A stretch of 64,000 nt of DNA from Lineus longissimus (taxonomy: Eukaryota > Nemertea > Pilidiophora > Heteronemertea > Lineidae), in contig NC_088318.1 of NCBI RefSeq assembly GCF_910592395.1, positions 14,756,349-14,820,348 on the forward strand, given 5' to 3'. Under the pieces are notes generated by a model, which searched no databases, was not told where the DNA came from, and was given only the letters and a program-made list of their open reading frames with translations. How positions within the stretch are numbered: position 1 is the first letter of the stretch; every line of letters begins with the position of its first letter. Position numbers and translations under genes: made by a program. Positions 49,890-63,597 of this stretch are shown one piece after another.

Positions 49890-52272
49890 TACAAATCAAA
49901 TGGGTTCATTTTCTCTCATAGACATGAGAAACAAAGCTTCCTGCAGGTGAAGTCAACCAAAATCATTACTACACACAGAATACTCTTGGAGAAAACCGAT
50001 TCATTACAGAAGCCATTAGTTGACGGTGTTGCGCCAAATCCCTTTTTTGGGAATAAACATATTGACGCAGTTTGATGGTTTAATCACCTGGCTCTGAAAC
50101 GTTCCGAACTGCTAAAAAAAAGTAAGCCAGATTAATTAGTTACTGCATAGGCAGGTAAGATACACGGGTGTTTGAATTCAGGCAAAGTCAGTTCCATTTG
50201 AACTTTAGAGACAAGTATAATGGCTGATAATTGCAGCTCGTTCCCAGCATGTGATGATTTTGTTGTCAACATAGCCTGCAATGTACTTCAACTGTTTTTT
50301 TCAATCCTTCTCCCGCACACACTTGGTTTCAAACTGAATCATTATGGCTTTCAAATCAGTGGACGGCAGCTTTTAAATTTGATTTTTGCAAAATATTGGT
50401 AAGCACGCAAAACTGATTCTCCAATGCAGCCGAATAAAATGTTTTAATTAACTCTAATCATTTGAGTGATCGTCTTGCATGATCAAGGGTGAAATTGTAT
50501 CAATTCCTGGTATGGGAATAAATGAGGCATGTTAAGTAGACGATGACGATTGCATTTCAAGTAGACCTTTCAAGAAAATTGCGGGCACATCAATGTATCC
50601 AAAAAGAAGTCATTTAGGCAAAAAATGGTCAATACATTCTACATGCAGGAAATTTCACTTAGAATTTGAGTTGCTCAGCCGATCTGAAGGATTGGCTGAG
50701 CGTTACCAAATTGCCTTTTAAACTTGGACGAGACTCACTGTATCCATTGTTATGCGAGTTGGTATAGACTGCTAAGTGGGTCCCGATTAACCTTAGTTAG
50801 ATGATAAAGCAGATTGGGAATTCGCGTCCATTTTCGCACACAGGCCATTTCTTACATTCCCTGTAGTACGATAACATACATAGTCTACTCAGTATCGTCT
50901 ACATCCTCGCTACTTTCCATCAACTAGAACTATCAGGTTTCGACCACAGCATCCTGTGGACAAATAAGGACAATATCACAATTAAGAGGACGTGATGCGA
51001 GATGTTGACTTTGTAGTATTAGATTACTAGACATATTAATGACGATTTATCAGTAAGTAGGTGGATTTGGGATGCTTTTGTAGGGTTGATACACTATGTG
51101 TTTGGTCATGTGATGCACACTTTGTATTCTTTAACATTTTGTGGTCATGCAGTCTGAAATGGGGTGGTAACTACAAGTTGATGTTCTCGGGCGGTTTTAC
51201 CTAAAATGACAAAATGCACTGTTATGGTCTTGATCATAATACATGATATCCAACCTCCTCCTAATGAATAACATTATGCAGTAATTAATGATCAGTCAGA
51301 ACGATGTAATCTCTGTCACGCCGTTTGTGTCATGTGCGACTCGTAATCTTCACGCTGATTGTGTCATCAATCCAGGAAATAGTAAATCTGCCATTTAAAG
51401 GAAAGCCTTCCGGCCATTAACAATGTAAGGAAATGATGAGCGTATGATGCCAAGTGTTTGTAGCCCACTTTTTATTCTGTGCACATCTTGTCTTGTTGAT
51501 GAAAATGACTTCGGTTTTCTCTCCGTGGTTCAGGGATCATAGCGTATCAAAGCTTTCAGGGTCAATGTCACCACAAAAATATAGCGTTGGCGTTAGTGTA
51601 AGCCTTACCGAACGATCTCATATCCTCTGTTATGTCGGCGAAACACAAACGCTAATATTCTGGGCCGCCAGTTTGAAATTAGTGTATGACTTGACTTATT
51701 TATGTACATGTATCAGCTCATATTGCACCTAGAATGTTTCAAAGATTACATGTCAAATATTTTTGACCTGGCAATGCGATGAGATGCGACCAGCTTGGCT
51801 TGTGTGACCGTTGTGAAGACTCAAAAGTCTTCGCTTGATCTCTAAAACCGTGTGGGGTGTTGGAACTGACGTCAAGACGCAGTGGTTTTAAGATTACATG
51901 TCAAAGGCGATATTTCATCACATGGAGCGCACCTTGTGTCAGTTCCTTCTAAACTTCTTTTGAAAGCTCGACGTAATCTCAGATATATATCCGTCTTTAT
52001 CATCGAGATTGGCTGAGTGCGCAAGGAACTCAATCTTGATTCTTTTATATTGACATAAACCTTTCCGATCTTTATCTGATACTTAGTAATGGGACCACCG
52101 ATTCCATACCATCATCATCAGGAAGCTAAGGAAACGGATGAATTTATCAACTATATTTTATTTACTGACTCAAGAGCTTTTTGTCATTAAATTGGCAAAG
52201 AAGGTGCGATTACACAATGCCCTTTTTCACCTAAAGCATTTCAATTTCGAACAAGTGTCCCGCAAAGTGATT

Positions 52273-52275
<3 letters not shown>
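49890..52275. other. Intergenic; one ORF with a donor-like end
   Basis: 50220-50402 (+) is a 60-codon ORF starting MADNCSSF with a hydrophobic middle (VLQLFFSILLP) and running into TATTG|GTAAGC, a good donor. No acceptor-matched partner found, so not called as a gene. Otherwise nothing recognised. Confidence 0.3.

Positions 52276-52304
<29 letters not shown>
52276..52304. repeat. (CA)n microsatellite
   Basis: About 14 uninterrupted CA units. Confidence 0.95.
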
Positions 52305-52307
<3 letters not shown>

Positions 52308-52497
52308 GCAAAGGTGACCGTGCCCTAGTTGAACTTTGACCTTTTGATCCTGAACTCAATAAGCTTATTACGGAAATTGTTGGTGACCATCAGCCCAAGT
52401 ACTGACCAAACGCGGTCTAGAACTTGACAGACGGACCGATAGCCGCATGAACAAACAGGCAGACAGCTAGACATCAAACCATAACACAATATCCCCT

Positions 52498-52522
52498 CCC
52501 CCCCCCCCCCCCACACACACAC
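52498..52522. repeat. Poly-C run (15 C) with short (AC)n
   Basis: Fifteen C followed by five AC units; low-complexity, 200 bp from the CA microsatellite. Confidence 0.9.
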
Positions 52523-52524
52523 TT

Positions 52525-55500
52525 CCGTGCCAACATGTGTATTAAACATGCTTCCAAAGATGATAACAATTTGAAAAGATGAAAATAGTCAACTCAAGAC
52601 ATGAAGCATGTCATGACTAGTCTATCCTTGTTCCCAGCTCGAAACATGACAATAATAGATAGCCACACAATGGAATATTTGGTGATCATCCTCAACGACG
52701 TACCATTGTCGTTAATGTTACAATTGCCACTGCCACACATGCCCACTACAGCTGACACCACGAACATAATATTTAAATTGTTTCAGAAATATGTCGTCCC
52801 GATGGGGGACTGAAGCCGACAGCAATAGATAATTTTCTGGAAAATCCCTTCCAACGTTAAATATTGCACTAAGGGAACACTACAATCGAAAAAAAGTTGG
52901 TTGCTGTTTTACTAGCTAAGACAATTATGTGCTCGATCATTCATCCTTGTCAGAGCTCTGACTGTTTTGGTAGCAGGGTATCATCCATGCAAAAGTGCTA
53001 TCCTGGGTTATTCCATTCATAGTACATGTCACCAGGTTTTTCTGACATGGCGAGGTTCGATTTATCAGCACCAGAGAGGCATAACAGGGTTATGCATAGC
53101 AATGAGAACTCTCAAGATGTGAAGGCAATAGCAATTACGCCAATGAATGCAGCCATTTTGTTTCTGAGAGTTCTTCTTTTTTTCATTATCAATTATTTCG
53201 TTCAATGTATGGGTGCCCAACGAAACGAATTTGGCAACTTGTTTGTCAGAGTCGCCTGTTTTAGTTATCGTTGATAGCCTAGCTAATTTGGCCTTGTGAG
53301 GCACTTTAGGAGAGTATCTACCAAATGATTTGCCCAAAGAAATTGAAATGGAATAGAACGTGATTTGATGCTGGACCACAATTGCATGCAGTTAGTCGAC
53401 AAGAAACTCGATTTAATCATCTCGCTCCTTTGTTGATTCTTGAAACTGAGATACTAGAGTTAGAGGTGTCAGTAATACTAGAGGCACAAGCAAAGGTTTC
53501 ATCATTCAAGTCAAGATTTTGATTACTATTGAATTCCTTTGATTTCCACGCTACTCAGTGGAGTTTAACACACAGAGCCTGGTGGTGGAGTCTAGACACG
53601 GTTTGCCAATACTCTAATTTGAAATCAGATGCTCTCATTTCCTGATAAGACGTGTCACGATTGAAGCAGATAATCAGCTTATCGGAACAGGAGGTCACAA
53701 GAGGGGTTTGTTACATTAGGATTGGCTCCCGTAAGCAGATCTGACCTTCCCCAATTTTATTTGTATAAAATAAATTGAGAAAATACCCAAGACAAATGTA
53801 TAGCTATCAGCAAGAAATGATAAAGACTATCGTTTACCTCTTATTAAAGCTTCAGGCTTTACCCTAAAAGATATACACCTATTTCATGGTGGCTGTTTTT
53901 CTTAATGACGAGGCGCCAGTTCCTAGCTATTGGAGTAGAAGCAAAAACTAACATGTTGGCGGTGCAGGTGCTTCTGCCAACATCTGTCAGTCCGATGGCG
54001 AATAATTTCAAGGACATACTGGCTGCAACGTATTATCGTTTACAATGGAAATAGATTGCGCCTCACTCCGGGCGTAGCGATTTTTGTATCGCAACAATTA
54101 CCATGCGGGCTGGTACAAAATATAGAAACTGTCAAAAGTCATCAAATGTTTTAATTTTTTTTAAATCAAGACGTGTTTTTAAGTCGAAGTTTAGATTCAA
54201 AAACTTTGGTGAGTCGCCGGTTTTGCCTGCACTTTAGCTCAGCCATACCATGTTTGGTGAGACAACCAATACCCTCACTTTGGTATCAGTTCCTTGTACA
54301 ACGAATTGTTTGCTCAAATTGATGAGCTCATGTCACCACGTCATGTCAATTCACCACTTCATCCAAGCAAACTGCTTCAACATGGCAGGTGATTTCAAAC
54401 CAGTTCCAAAACTTCTGGGTTCTAAATGTCTGCAGCATTAATGATGCAAACCTCTATCCCGACATTCAAATAACTTAAGGCAATACGATTTCCTTACTAT
54501 GTTTCGCCTTTTCAGCGTTAAGCTCTCAGCTCTAATTGCTTTAAGCTCCATTGTCTGCCTCTCTACACTGAAGCATGCAATCTTACTCCCTGCCTTATCT
54601 CATCTCAGGTCATTGAAACAAACAAAATATCAAAGGAGTTCACGAAAAGTATCTCTTTGAAAATGCAAGGAGTAGGAAGTTTATTCAAAGGTTGAAATAG
54701 TTTGATTTCCAAATAATTGCTGCTCGAAACAGATGGGAACCTTCTGCGCAGGCTGTTACGCCTACTCATACTATGATGCTGAAGTTTTATCTAACATGGC
54801 GACAAATTTGTTTTCAGGATAAATAGATACTTAGCATCTATCTATTTTCAGCATAACATCCACAACTGGAATATTTTAAGGTCCTGAACAAACAAGATAA
54901 TCAGTAGTTCATTTACAGTTTCAACCTAGAGCCCAAAACGACATTGGTCTAGTCGCATGACAGTGTACTATCGTAGCCACGTGTCCCTAGCGAATTACAC
55001 CATGATCTCTTTAACTGCAAAGACAATAACTCAAAATTGGAAGAAATCTCATTACTTCCCTAAGATCTTTAAGGTCATCATAGAAGTGGACAGCAACAAC
55101 ATCATTATAGCTTTGTGACCACGTCAGTGTTGGTGACAAAGTAATAGAGTTGATAGTATTATCATTGATACACTCAGTAAATTGAAGTGAATTACCCTAA
55201 ATCCATTTGTGATATGAAGAGATAGGGGTTACATGAAAATGGTTATTCCATTGATATGTCGGTAGTGTTGCTTATAACGAAAAACACTGTGTAGTGTACT
55301 TATTTGAACAACCCTTAAAACTCCCGAAAAAGCAGGTGCATGTACTGATATGTGGTTCAGGGACAAAAACGTTTAATGTTTGCGTGAGAAAAATGTGATA
55401 CTTCGCGTATGTAGCATTCCCCTGCGGGAGAGAAATAACCGACATCAGTTTGAGCTCAACTAATCAGAGCAATTTACAATTTATATTATGACTGATTGCA

Positions 55501-58500
55501 ATATTTCACATCGATGACTTGTCAAGGTGGCAAACTGTCAAAATTTCACATTATATTCAGTGACTTTGTCTTTTGTGTGATGCCAAGTATGATATATTGA
55601 TGAATTGCCACTTCGACATTACATTAATCAATTTAAGAGATGATATGAATAGATTCTAGTATCATTTAAAACAGAGATGTAGTAAATACAGAACTTATAT
55701 TAGCCAGTGTAAATATCGCAAACTGATTTATCTCAAATAAGTGACAAAAGTGGATTCGCCACTTCAAAACAGTGACGAATTACCCATACACCATCAAGGT
55801 CACAGTCGGGGATGCAAGAATGTCATTTGCAAAAAAACAGCTCCTCATAAGAAGATGGGCATTCCACTGCTATATTGAGGAGCCCTCAGTACAGAACACT
55901 CAGCAATTAGACACAAGGGTCGTTTCCATGGCTTCATACTTGCTTTATTTCACCCGCTATTTCATCACTGATTAATTGTCTGATGCTTGTATCTTCAAGG
56001 ATCATTACAAAGGATCATTTCATTAGTTATTATCTACTGATTAACCCTTGAATATATCAAAGACCTTTGCATTCAGTAGTCTAACAGGAGTTTATGAAGT
56101 CTAATACAACCACTATAAACATAGGCCAAGTGTTCTTTGATCGATTAACCTAGCACCAAAGAAGGAGCGATAACAGCGACCAAACTAAATAGACAAGACC
56201 AGAAAACGTAGAAAAACGTAATTTTTTCCAATAGAAGGTCTAATTTTAGCATCAGAGGAAACTTTTCATCGATATCAATAGCTTGTTCAACAAAAGTGTT
56301 CTGCCTGCAGCCGGTAACAATACCTGAACATGCAAGGTTTTCCTAAACCAAGCCATCCAACATGGCTTTCAAAAACAATTGGCAATACATGTATTTAGAG
56401 GAGGCTACAAGTAGGCTTAAAGACAAAAATCTGTTTTGAATATCCTACATGCAGAGGATATAATTTTCTACATGATGAGGAATTTCTGATATCAGCTGTC
56501 TGTTCGTACTAATTTGGGGGCAGGTGAGAATGAAAGAACAAGTACCAAAAATCCTATCAAGTATCTAATTCAGATAGCATTCCTTATAAAAAGCATGAGA
56601 GTGTTCTTTAACTGCTTAGGCAACAATATCGTTGAACGATAAACAAGCCTTATGTAATTGTGTGGCATCCTAGCACGGCCACGGCAGTTTCTTTTAAAGG
56701 TATATATAATCGACTAGGGAACTGCTTTGAACCTAATCTGCCCAAACAAACACTTTCCTTGATCCGACATGTTACGAAGACTGGTGCATCCATTACTTTT
56801 TCAACATCCCAAAAAAATACATATCCTTTGACCAAATCATAGCATCTCGACTAACGCATGTTGTTTATTTGTGCTAACAGTCAAGAGCGGTCAAGTTGCC
56901 CAAAGTAAACTCAACACATTAGAACACCAGTCGTCTGATTTGGTCATTTCGTTGAGTAGCATGGGGAATCTTGACGTATCCAATAAATATGATAAATAAG
57001 AAACCGACCCAATCTCAAGAAAACTACTCAAATATTCCGTCCAGCCAGCTGATTATACATGTACATGATATTAAGAATTATTCTTGATGATATTGACCAA
57101 GACGCTAAATTGTTATGATTGCAATACAAATAATAGGCCATCAGACTGTGGTATGTTGAATCAGTTTTTATTTGAATCTCTGTTGCCCAGACATCATCCG
57201 GGGTTGAGTTAGACATAAGATGAACCCTTTAGTGACAGATTTTTATTACGCTCGGTAAACCGTCATCCCTCACAGAACGTTTTTCTTGGATTTTGGGGCG
57301 AGGGATGTCTAAAACAATGTATTGTGATGAGCAGGAGGATGAATTGCGTTTTGATGACATAATGACTTGTCAACATCATGCGTTGATATTTTGTAGAAGC
57401 AGCACCCTCGAAATGTTACCTATTTCCGAGACAATGATTTATTGAAAAGATATGGGCCCACTCTGACGGACATAAGGTACTTCATTCATAGCCGATCATG
57501 CAAAGTGTCGAGTGAAATGTTGTCTGCTAACAGATATCATACATATACGAGTGCTTTTTACTGTACAAGTCTTATGACGACCAGAGGAGGGCATCACACA
57601 GATATAAACTGTACTATAAATTTTCCTCAAAGTGTAATTGTGATCTGACTCACGCAAAAAGCCTGTTTGTCCCACCCAAAACACTTGATGATGATGACAA
57701 CCTATCAAAGTAACGTATTTAAATAATGAAGAAAAAGCAGCCAAACAATTTAAAATGAATTATCAGATAATCAGATAAAATTGATATGTCGACAACACAT
57801 TAATTTCGTAAAAATTCATCAGATGTTTTTTATTCATCGCATATAAACACAATGATAGAGTTACGCCTCAATGATCGGCCTCCTTTTCGGAAAATTGGAT
57901 ATAATTGCTCCATCTAGATCATCATTGCAGCCATATTTGATCAAATCTGTCCCAATCGCAGTCAGTTTCAGGCAGACACTAGTGAGATGGTTTGCAATAA
58001 GAAGCGTCGTCTGTGACTGGTTCTTCTATGACGGGAATTTATAAGAAATTGAACGGTACGTCTCAGTACTCTCACTGGGGCGACTCCATGTATTATGCGT
58101 CATGTCTGATCCACATCAAGGCAAAGGACATTGTCTGACGGTTCCCCGATGTGTCACGTTTTTGGCGCCAATGAGGTCAGCATTGGCGGATTTGTACTTA
58201 ACAGACGAAATGCTGATAACTAGTAATGGATTGTCCTAAGTGTTGTGAGGTGGTTTTGGAGATGTCTTGGTAGCCAACAGTTACATTCTGTTTCTCTGAG
58301 ACAATAGAACCAGCAGGGCAGTCCATCTGTTTGACTTGACGCAAGGGCCCAACGCGCCGCGTAGCGGCAAAAAAGCGAAGCTGGCGAAACATTTATAACG
58401 GGTCACCGTCACTTATTATTGGACTTATAGCGCATTTACGGGGTTGCAACTATTTTGCTTTATAGTGTCACCAGGAAAGAAAAGCATGCGACCTAACGCC

Positions 58501-58700
58501 GATCTATTTGTATAAAGTGATAATTGGAAGGTATATAGTAGGAAATATCAATAAAATAATCATTCCATGTCGTCTTTTGAGGGCATTTTTGATCGTAAAA
58601 AATATATGTGTACGTCACCGTAGTCTCTGCAATGATAATTTTATCAGAGCAGTCTGGCGCAAGTAGAAGTTCTTTACCTATTAGTTCTTCACTTATTAGT
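52525..58700. other. AT-rich intergenic, no gene seen
   Basis: ORFs up to 104 codons (minus, 53065-53379), none with family resemblance or matching splice sites. No array or long repeat noticed. Confidence 0.4.
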
Positions 58701-58703
58701 CTC

Positions 58704-58728
58704 AACGTCTGGCGCAAAGCCAGACGTT
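58704..58728. repeat. Short perfect hairpin beside a dispersed repeat
   Basis: AACGTCTGGC, GCAAA loop, GCCAGACGTT: 10-bp perfect stem, 5-nt loop, ending 8 bp before the repeat at 58736. It may mark the end of an inserted element. Confidence 0.6.
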
Positions 58729-58735
58729 TTCCATT

Positions 58736-58872
58736 ACGATTTCACTACGATGTTTGACAAGAAGGAGCAGTGCGCGAGATATGCTAATGAGCAGACTTCC
58801 CTCGCTTGAGTTTCTGAAGAATGTTCCATATCGCGCTAAGCTCATCACTGCTGATTATGACAGGCGTGCAGC
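58736..58872 (+). repeat. Dispersed ~136-bp repeat, copy 1 (protein-like in one frame)
   Basis: About 93% identical to 60691-60825. One frame is open through both copies and reads SLRCLTRRSSARD..., SRLPSLEF and NVPYRAKL; replacements include R/M, R/L, T/I and H/Y. Sharp ends suggest a mobile or exon-derived unit. Function unknown. Confidence 0.65.
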
Positions 58873-59654
58873 GGTAGGTATCTGCTCCCCAACTTCCACC
58901 CTAATACGGTACAATAAGTTACCATGATGGGAATGGGACAATGCCCTCTCTGTGTATGGAGTCATAGGGATAAGAAGACATTATTCATTCGTGTTGATAC
59001 AAGTGATTTTGCCCAAAAAGCATGCGCATTCAAAAAACAAAATATGCAAGGTATCACGTACATGACCATGACGACGTGCAGAAAGTGCACTGGCCAGTGC
59101 AGACCCTATGGCTATGTACTAGTAATACATGGTAAACATGAACAACATCATTATTCATCGGCAGTTCATTTTACTCCGAGCTTTTCCTGAAACATATAGC
59201 CATGATGATTAGGCCTACCATGTACCATGACCAATAACAGCACTAGATCATGTAGATGTCAACAAGTTCACATGAACCGTATAATCCCGCATGGCGCATG
59301 TGGGGCATGCGTCTAAACCAAAGCCCCAAAATCAGTTGTTTTGGTCTATTTCACTTGTGTTTCCCCCGTCTCCCAGTCCATAATACATTTACAGTTTACA
59401 ATCCCCGATCATGGCCCAACAAAAGGTCATCGGTTGACTAAAGGAACACAACTGTTCAATGGATTTATAGTTGAATGCGATCAAACTACGTCTTTTCAAT
59501 CGTGGATTGTAAATTTAACCCCATGGGCCTAGGGAAGGCCCTATAACAATACTTTCGACACAGTTATTATCTCCGCTGCCTCCACCATGTTACACACAGT
59601 GCTCACTGCTGATTCTAAAATGCGCCACCTAGTCAAAACAGGACATATGTTCTT

Positions 59655-59990
59655 CTAGGAATACTAGATCTCTTTCCAATATTTCGTCATTCCACTATCG
59701 TCAACACCTCATCATACTTTCATTGACATTACAGGCACACATCCACAGAGCACTCTTCAAATCATCTACACAGTGGTTATCCAACTAGGATTATAAAGGT
59801 AATTTCTTAGCCCCGCACAGTGGGTTTCAGTCTTGATAAAGGGGCACTATTGCTAGCAGCTAGGTAGGCAAGATAAAGTTAGCCGAAGTAGCCGATAGGG
59901 GTCTCTCACCCCTCAAAGTCCGTCACAACTATTCAAGTTTGTACAAGGAATACATGCAGCGCTGACTCTAACAAGACCCAATAGGAATGT
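59655..59990. repeat. Diverged segmental duplication, copy A
   Basis: Shares, in order and orientation with 60020-60462: CCAATATTT, CACTATCGTCA, CACCTCATCATACTT, CATTGACATTACAGGCACAC, AGATAAAGTTA, ATAGGGGTCTCTCACC, and TTGTACAAGGAATACAT with CTAACAA-ACCCA. Also carries CAGCTAGGTAGGCAAGATAA, whose inverted counterpart sits near 61071-61091. Confidence 0.65.
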
Positions 59991-60019
59991 CGCACAGTCA
60001 TCTGTCAAAAACAAGACCT

Positions 60020-60462
60020 ATGTTGTAGTATGATCTCTTGCCAATATTTAATAATTGCACTATCGTCATCACCTCATCATACTTCATTGACATTACAGGC
60101 ACACATTGACATAGACCACTGTTGCAATCAACGACACAGTCGCTATCCAAGTAGCATTATAGAGGTAATTATCATTATCATACCTCATTAGCATGTGAAC
60201 CAATCGCGTCGCGTCCTTTGCGATCACGGCAAAGCCTCATGGAATAATGTCTTTCACCGTTGAATAATTTTTCATATTCCATGCCTACAACTTCAATTTC
60301 TTCATATTCCATGGCTAGAAGTTCAATACTAATATAAATCCAAGATAAAGTTACAAGAAGAAGTCAATAGGGGTCTCTCACCTCTCACTGTATGTCCACA
60401 CTATTCACACTTGTACGAGGAATACATTCAATGCTGAATCTAACAACACCCAGTGCCCTTAC
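60020..60462. repeat. Diverged segmental duplication, copy B
   Basis: Partner of 59655-59990, about 100 bp longer owing to internal sequence (about 60180-60345) that includes its own 31-bp tandem duplication (TTCATATTCCATG-CTA-AA-TTCAAT at about 60270 and 60301). Confidence 0.65.
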
Positions 60463-60690
60463 TCTGTATATTAGTCACTGGAAGATGGCCCATTTCACTC
60501 CTTGCTTCTACTTCACCTATAGTCTCATTGTAAACGCCTCAGTTCTATGATATCACATTCACTTTCAGCTGTCATGCAACGCAACAACTGTGCTATCTGC
60601 CATCGCACATCAACGAAGAAGTGCAGCCGCCCACATTCCACCTCACGTCTGTCCGACCAGCTGCAATCCTCGAGGACGCCCCACTGTACC

Positions 60691-60825
60691 ACGATTTCAC
60701 TACGATGTTTGACAAGAAGGAGCAGTGCGCGAGATAGGCTAATGAGCAGACTTCCCTCGCTTGAGTTTCGGAAGAATGTTCCATATCGCGCTAAGCTGAC
60801 CACTGCTGACCATGACAGGCGTGCA
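60691..60825 (+). repeat. Dispersed ~136-bp repeat, copy 2
   Basis: Partner of 58736-58872. Lies inside a 111-codon ORF (60547-60882) that has no recognisable domain; the ORF is probably a by-product of the repeat. Confidence 0.65.
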
Positions 60826-60974
60826 TTGGACTGGTACAGGTTGGAACTGAACATTGAATATGCTGGTGGTGACGCTTTCTGATGAGAAGTTGGTCGTGAC
60901 TGATGCAGTATCCTTGGACTTCTCCACAGCATCGTTCAATCATTGCTCTCTGAGCTGCCTTGATTCTGTACTTA

Positions 60975-61036
60975 CCCAAATACTAAGACCAAATGCCTGT
61001 TGACTGTGCTTTAAGAGAGACTGGCGCCATGCCTAG
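60975..61036. repeat. Single-arm copy of the 61352-61413 hairpin unit
   Basis: 62 bp matching 61329-61390 with one difference, ending GGCGCCATGCCTAG. The inverted right arm seen in the other copy is absent here. Confidence 0.8.
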
Positions 61037-61351
61037 AGATATGACTGACCCCTATTGGCAAATTTGTATGACTTTATCTTGCCTACCTAGCTGCTGCCTA
61101 TAGTCTCCCTTTAACTGCGGAACACTTCAAAGTCGATAAAATGCCATGTTCCACCTTTTAATGTGTTCAGACCGCCATTTTCAAAATAATCAAGTCAGGA
61201 CACTGCCTTCTAGTCTCATAATAAATTTTGCTTTCCTCAATAATAACATTTCTTCTTCTTCAATGCTTTCATCATTCCAAACTTCTCCTCCTCTGACTTT
61301 TACAGGGGTACAGTCATGGCAATCAAAACCCAAATACTGAGACCAAATGCC

Positions 61352-61413
61352 TGTTGACTGTGCTTTAAGAGAGACTGGCGCCATGCCTAGTCTCTCTTAA
61401 AGCACAGTCAACA
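61352..61413. repeat. Perfect 25-bp-stem hairpin (62 bp)
   Basis: Arms 61352-61376 (starts TGTTGACTGTGC) and 61389-61413 are exact reverse complements around a 12-nt loop, GGCGCCATGCCT. The left arm and loop are duplicated without the right arm at 60975-61036. No exact target-site duplication seen. Confidence 0.85.
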
Positions 61414-61419
61414 GACACC

Positions 61420-63597
61420 AACCCCCTCAGACTCAGAAACCACAAACGCCCAACCCTTCCTGCTACCTTAATACTTCTGGGTAAACATATGTTTATTCAG
61501 TATCCTTATCACAGCTCTTCCGGGGAATTGTTACCGGCAAATACAAAGAATAACCTATTCTGATCTCGAACAACCTAAGCAAATATGTTTGTGGGGATTG
61601 ATCATCGGAGTGAGAGCCAGGTTGACGAGGGTTGCAGACACTTTGGATCTATCTTTGCTTGAAGCCACAAAGAGAGATAAAAGACTACATGTTCTCCAGA
61701 GTAAAACGTATTAGCAGAGTGGTTTGTTGTTACTGGATGTTGTAGATCGTCGCTGATGTATTTCGGCATGACTAAAAAAACGCAAACAGGCGAAATCCAG
61801 AGAGAGTGAAACAATCGTTGAGAACTAATCTATTGATTAGCCGACTTGGGGAAATATTCGGAGATGAGAAATCGATATATTGAATGTTATCAGAGTCGGC
61901 TTGGGGAAAACATGCCAACCTCACTGATGTCTACGGTGGATGATACCCTCTGTGTGCGGAATAGCTTCTCTATCCTGTCCACCTTACTGTTGCGTTGATG
62001 ATGATTACCTCTTCAACACGACTCTAATTTGTGTCACATAAAATTTCAAATCTTTTGATATACCCAATCACCACTTTTACTTAAATGGAGACTGAGGTTT
62101 TCATCACGTTAAGAAATTTAACTAAGCAGGAAATGCCTCCTTCAACACTACACACCTCAGAGTCAAAGACGCCATACAGCTTATTCAGTAATTTGACAAG
62201 TCACTTTGAAGTCTTTAAACTAAGGTGATCAAGTCTGTGAAACTTCTGATGAGAATTTACGTCATTGGCAAAATGGCATTCTATTATGAAATACAATGGA
62301 AAGGAGATATACAAATGTATATCAAGAGTTCCATAATTTCTAGATAGCCTGTGGTCTATTTCCATGATGTTAATATGACTTGGTAAATAGGTTCAAACTT
62401 GCCGAAAACCTAAGGAATATGAAATAGGACTGGGGTTTTCATTCTATTTAAAGTTAGTGCCTTTTGGCATCAAGCACCAGGCTCACAGAAACCAACACCT
62501 GGTCTCATTTTTGTCTAAGACCATACACCTCTCTGCCCACACACTAACAGAAACCCACACAGTCTAATTACTCGGTCTTGCTAATGGACCGGCTACATTA
62601 TTTGAATTGATTTCGTCAGATGTCCATCATCAAACAACGATCATTGTCCACCATCAATCTGACACATGTTGATGTGAGATGTGAAATTTTGTCTACGGCA
62701 TTCACCAGATTACACGAGTTTAACGTTGTGCGACTGATCAAAACGGCAATAACATATTGATGAAGGCAGGGCTCTGACAAGAAAACATGGGTTCAGTCCG
62801 TTGTCACTAAGCTTAGCTCTGTAACATTAACACTCATGTAACTCATTTTTTTCCTTTGCCATGTTCGCGTGACTTAATCAGACTAAATCTATAGACTTAG
62901 CTTACTCTAGGCAATGAAATTACGATGTCATGTCATTGCTTCAGGTGTGCAATGAATACACGTTAATGAGAGAAACAGTTCAAGTCACGTTTTGTCAAAC
63001 ATCCAACTGCATCAAACATGTGATAGTGACTTTCGAACCTTCTTTGGCATTTCTTAACTGATCCGTTATTTTCTTCTTTCATACCATAGTGACTCGACGT
63101 CTTTTATAGAAACTTGTCTAAGCAAATTATTACACCCAATCTAAAGACACTGAAACATTGATACTTAAGAGAAAAAGTGGGTCTTCCTGTTTTCTGCTCC
63201 TGCTCTACCCCAAAGGTTTAAATGGAATTGATGCCGGGAAGCTGGCAGGCGGTCAGCCAATTCATCAATTATGAGACTGGCTTCGGAAACCTGCCTCAGG
63301 TCTAAAGTTACAGAAAAGTGCGTATCGGGTAACAGTTTGCCATTTCTCGTGTTCTATCAAAATCGAATGGTAATGTAGGCTATGTTTTGTCAGCATCGGC
63401 AAAGAGCTAATCTGACCTAATGGACTGAGGGTCAGATGGACTCATAGGTAACAGCTAAGTGACATTCCTGAAGTGCTTTGACAACAAGTACCACTGATGA
63501 CCATCATAAGTTTTTTTTAAATCACGAAAATGTATGTATACAGAATGTACAAGGACCCTATCGCAGATTTAATTACTGAGCCCGTTCCTGGCTCCCC
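61420..63597. other. Intergenic, no gene seen
   Basis: No ORF above 70 codons of interest, no array. Ends at the second composite element. Confidence 0.4.

Noticed and set aside
50220-50402. 60-codon ORF ending in a good donor
   Set aside because: No partner exon, no homology recognised; chance donors are frequent.
60547-60932. 111-codon plus and 135-codon minus ORFs
   Set aside because: They overlap each other across a dispersed repeat and neither shows a domain or splice framing; treated as repeat-derived.
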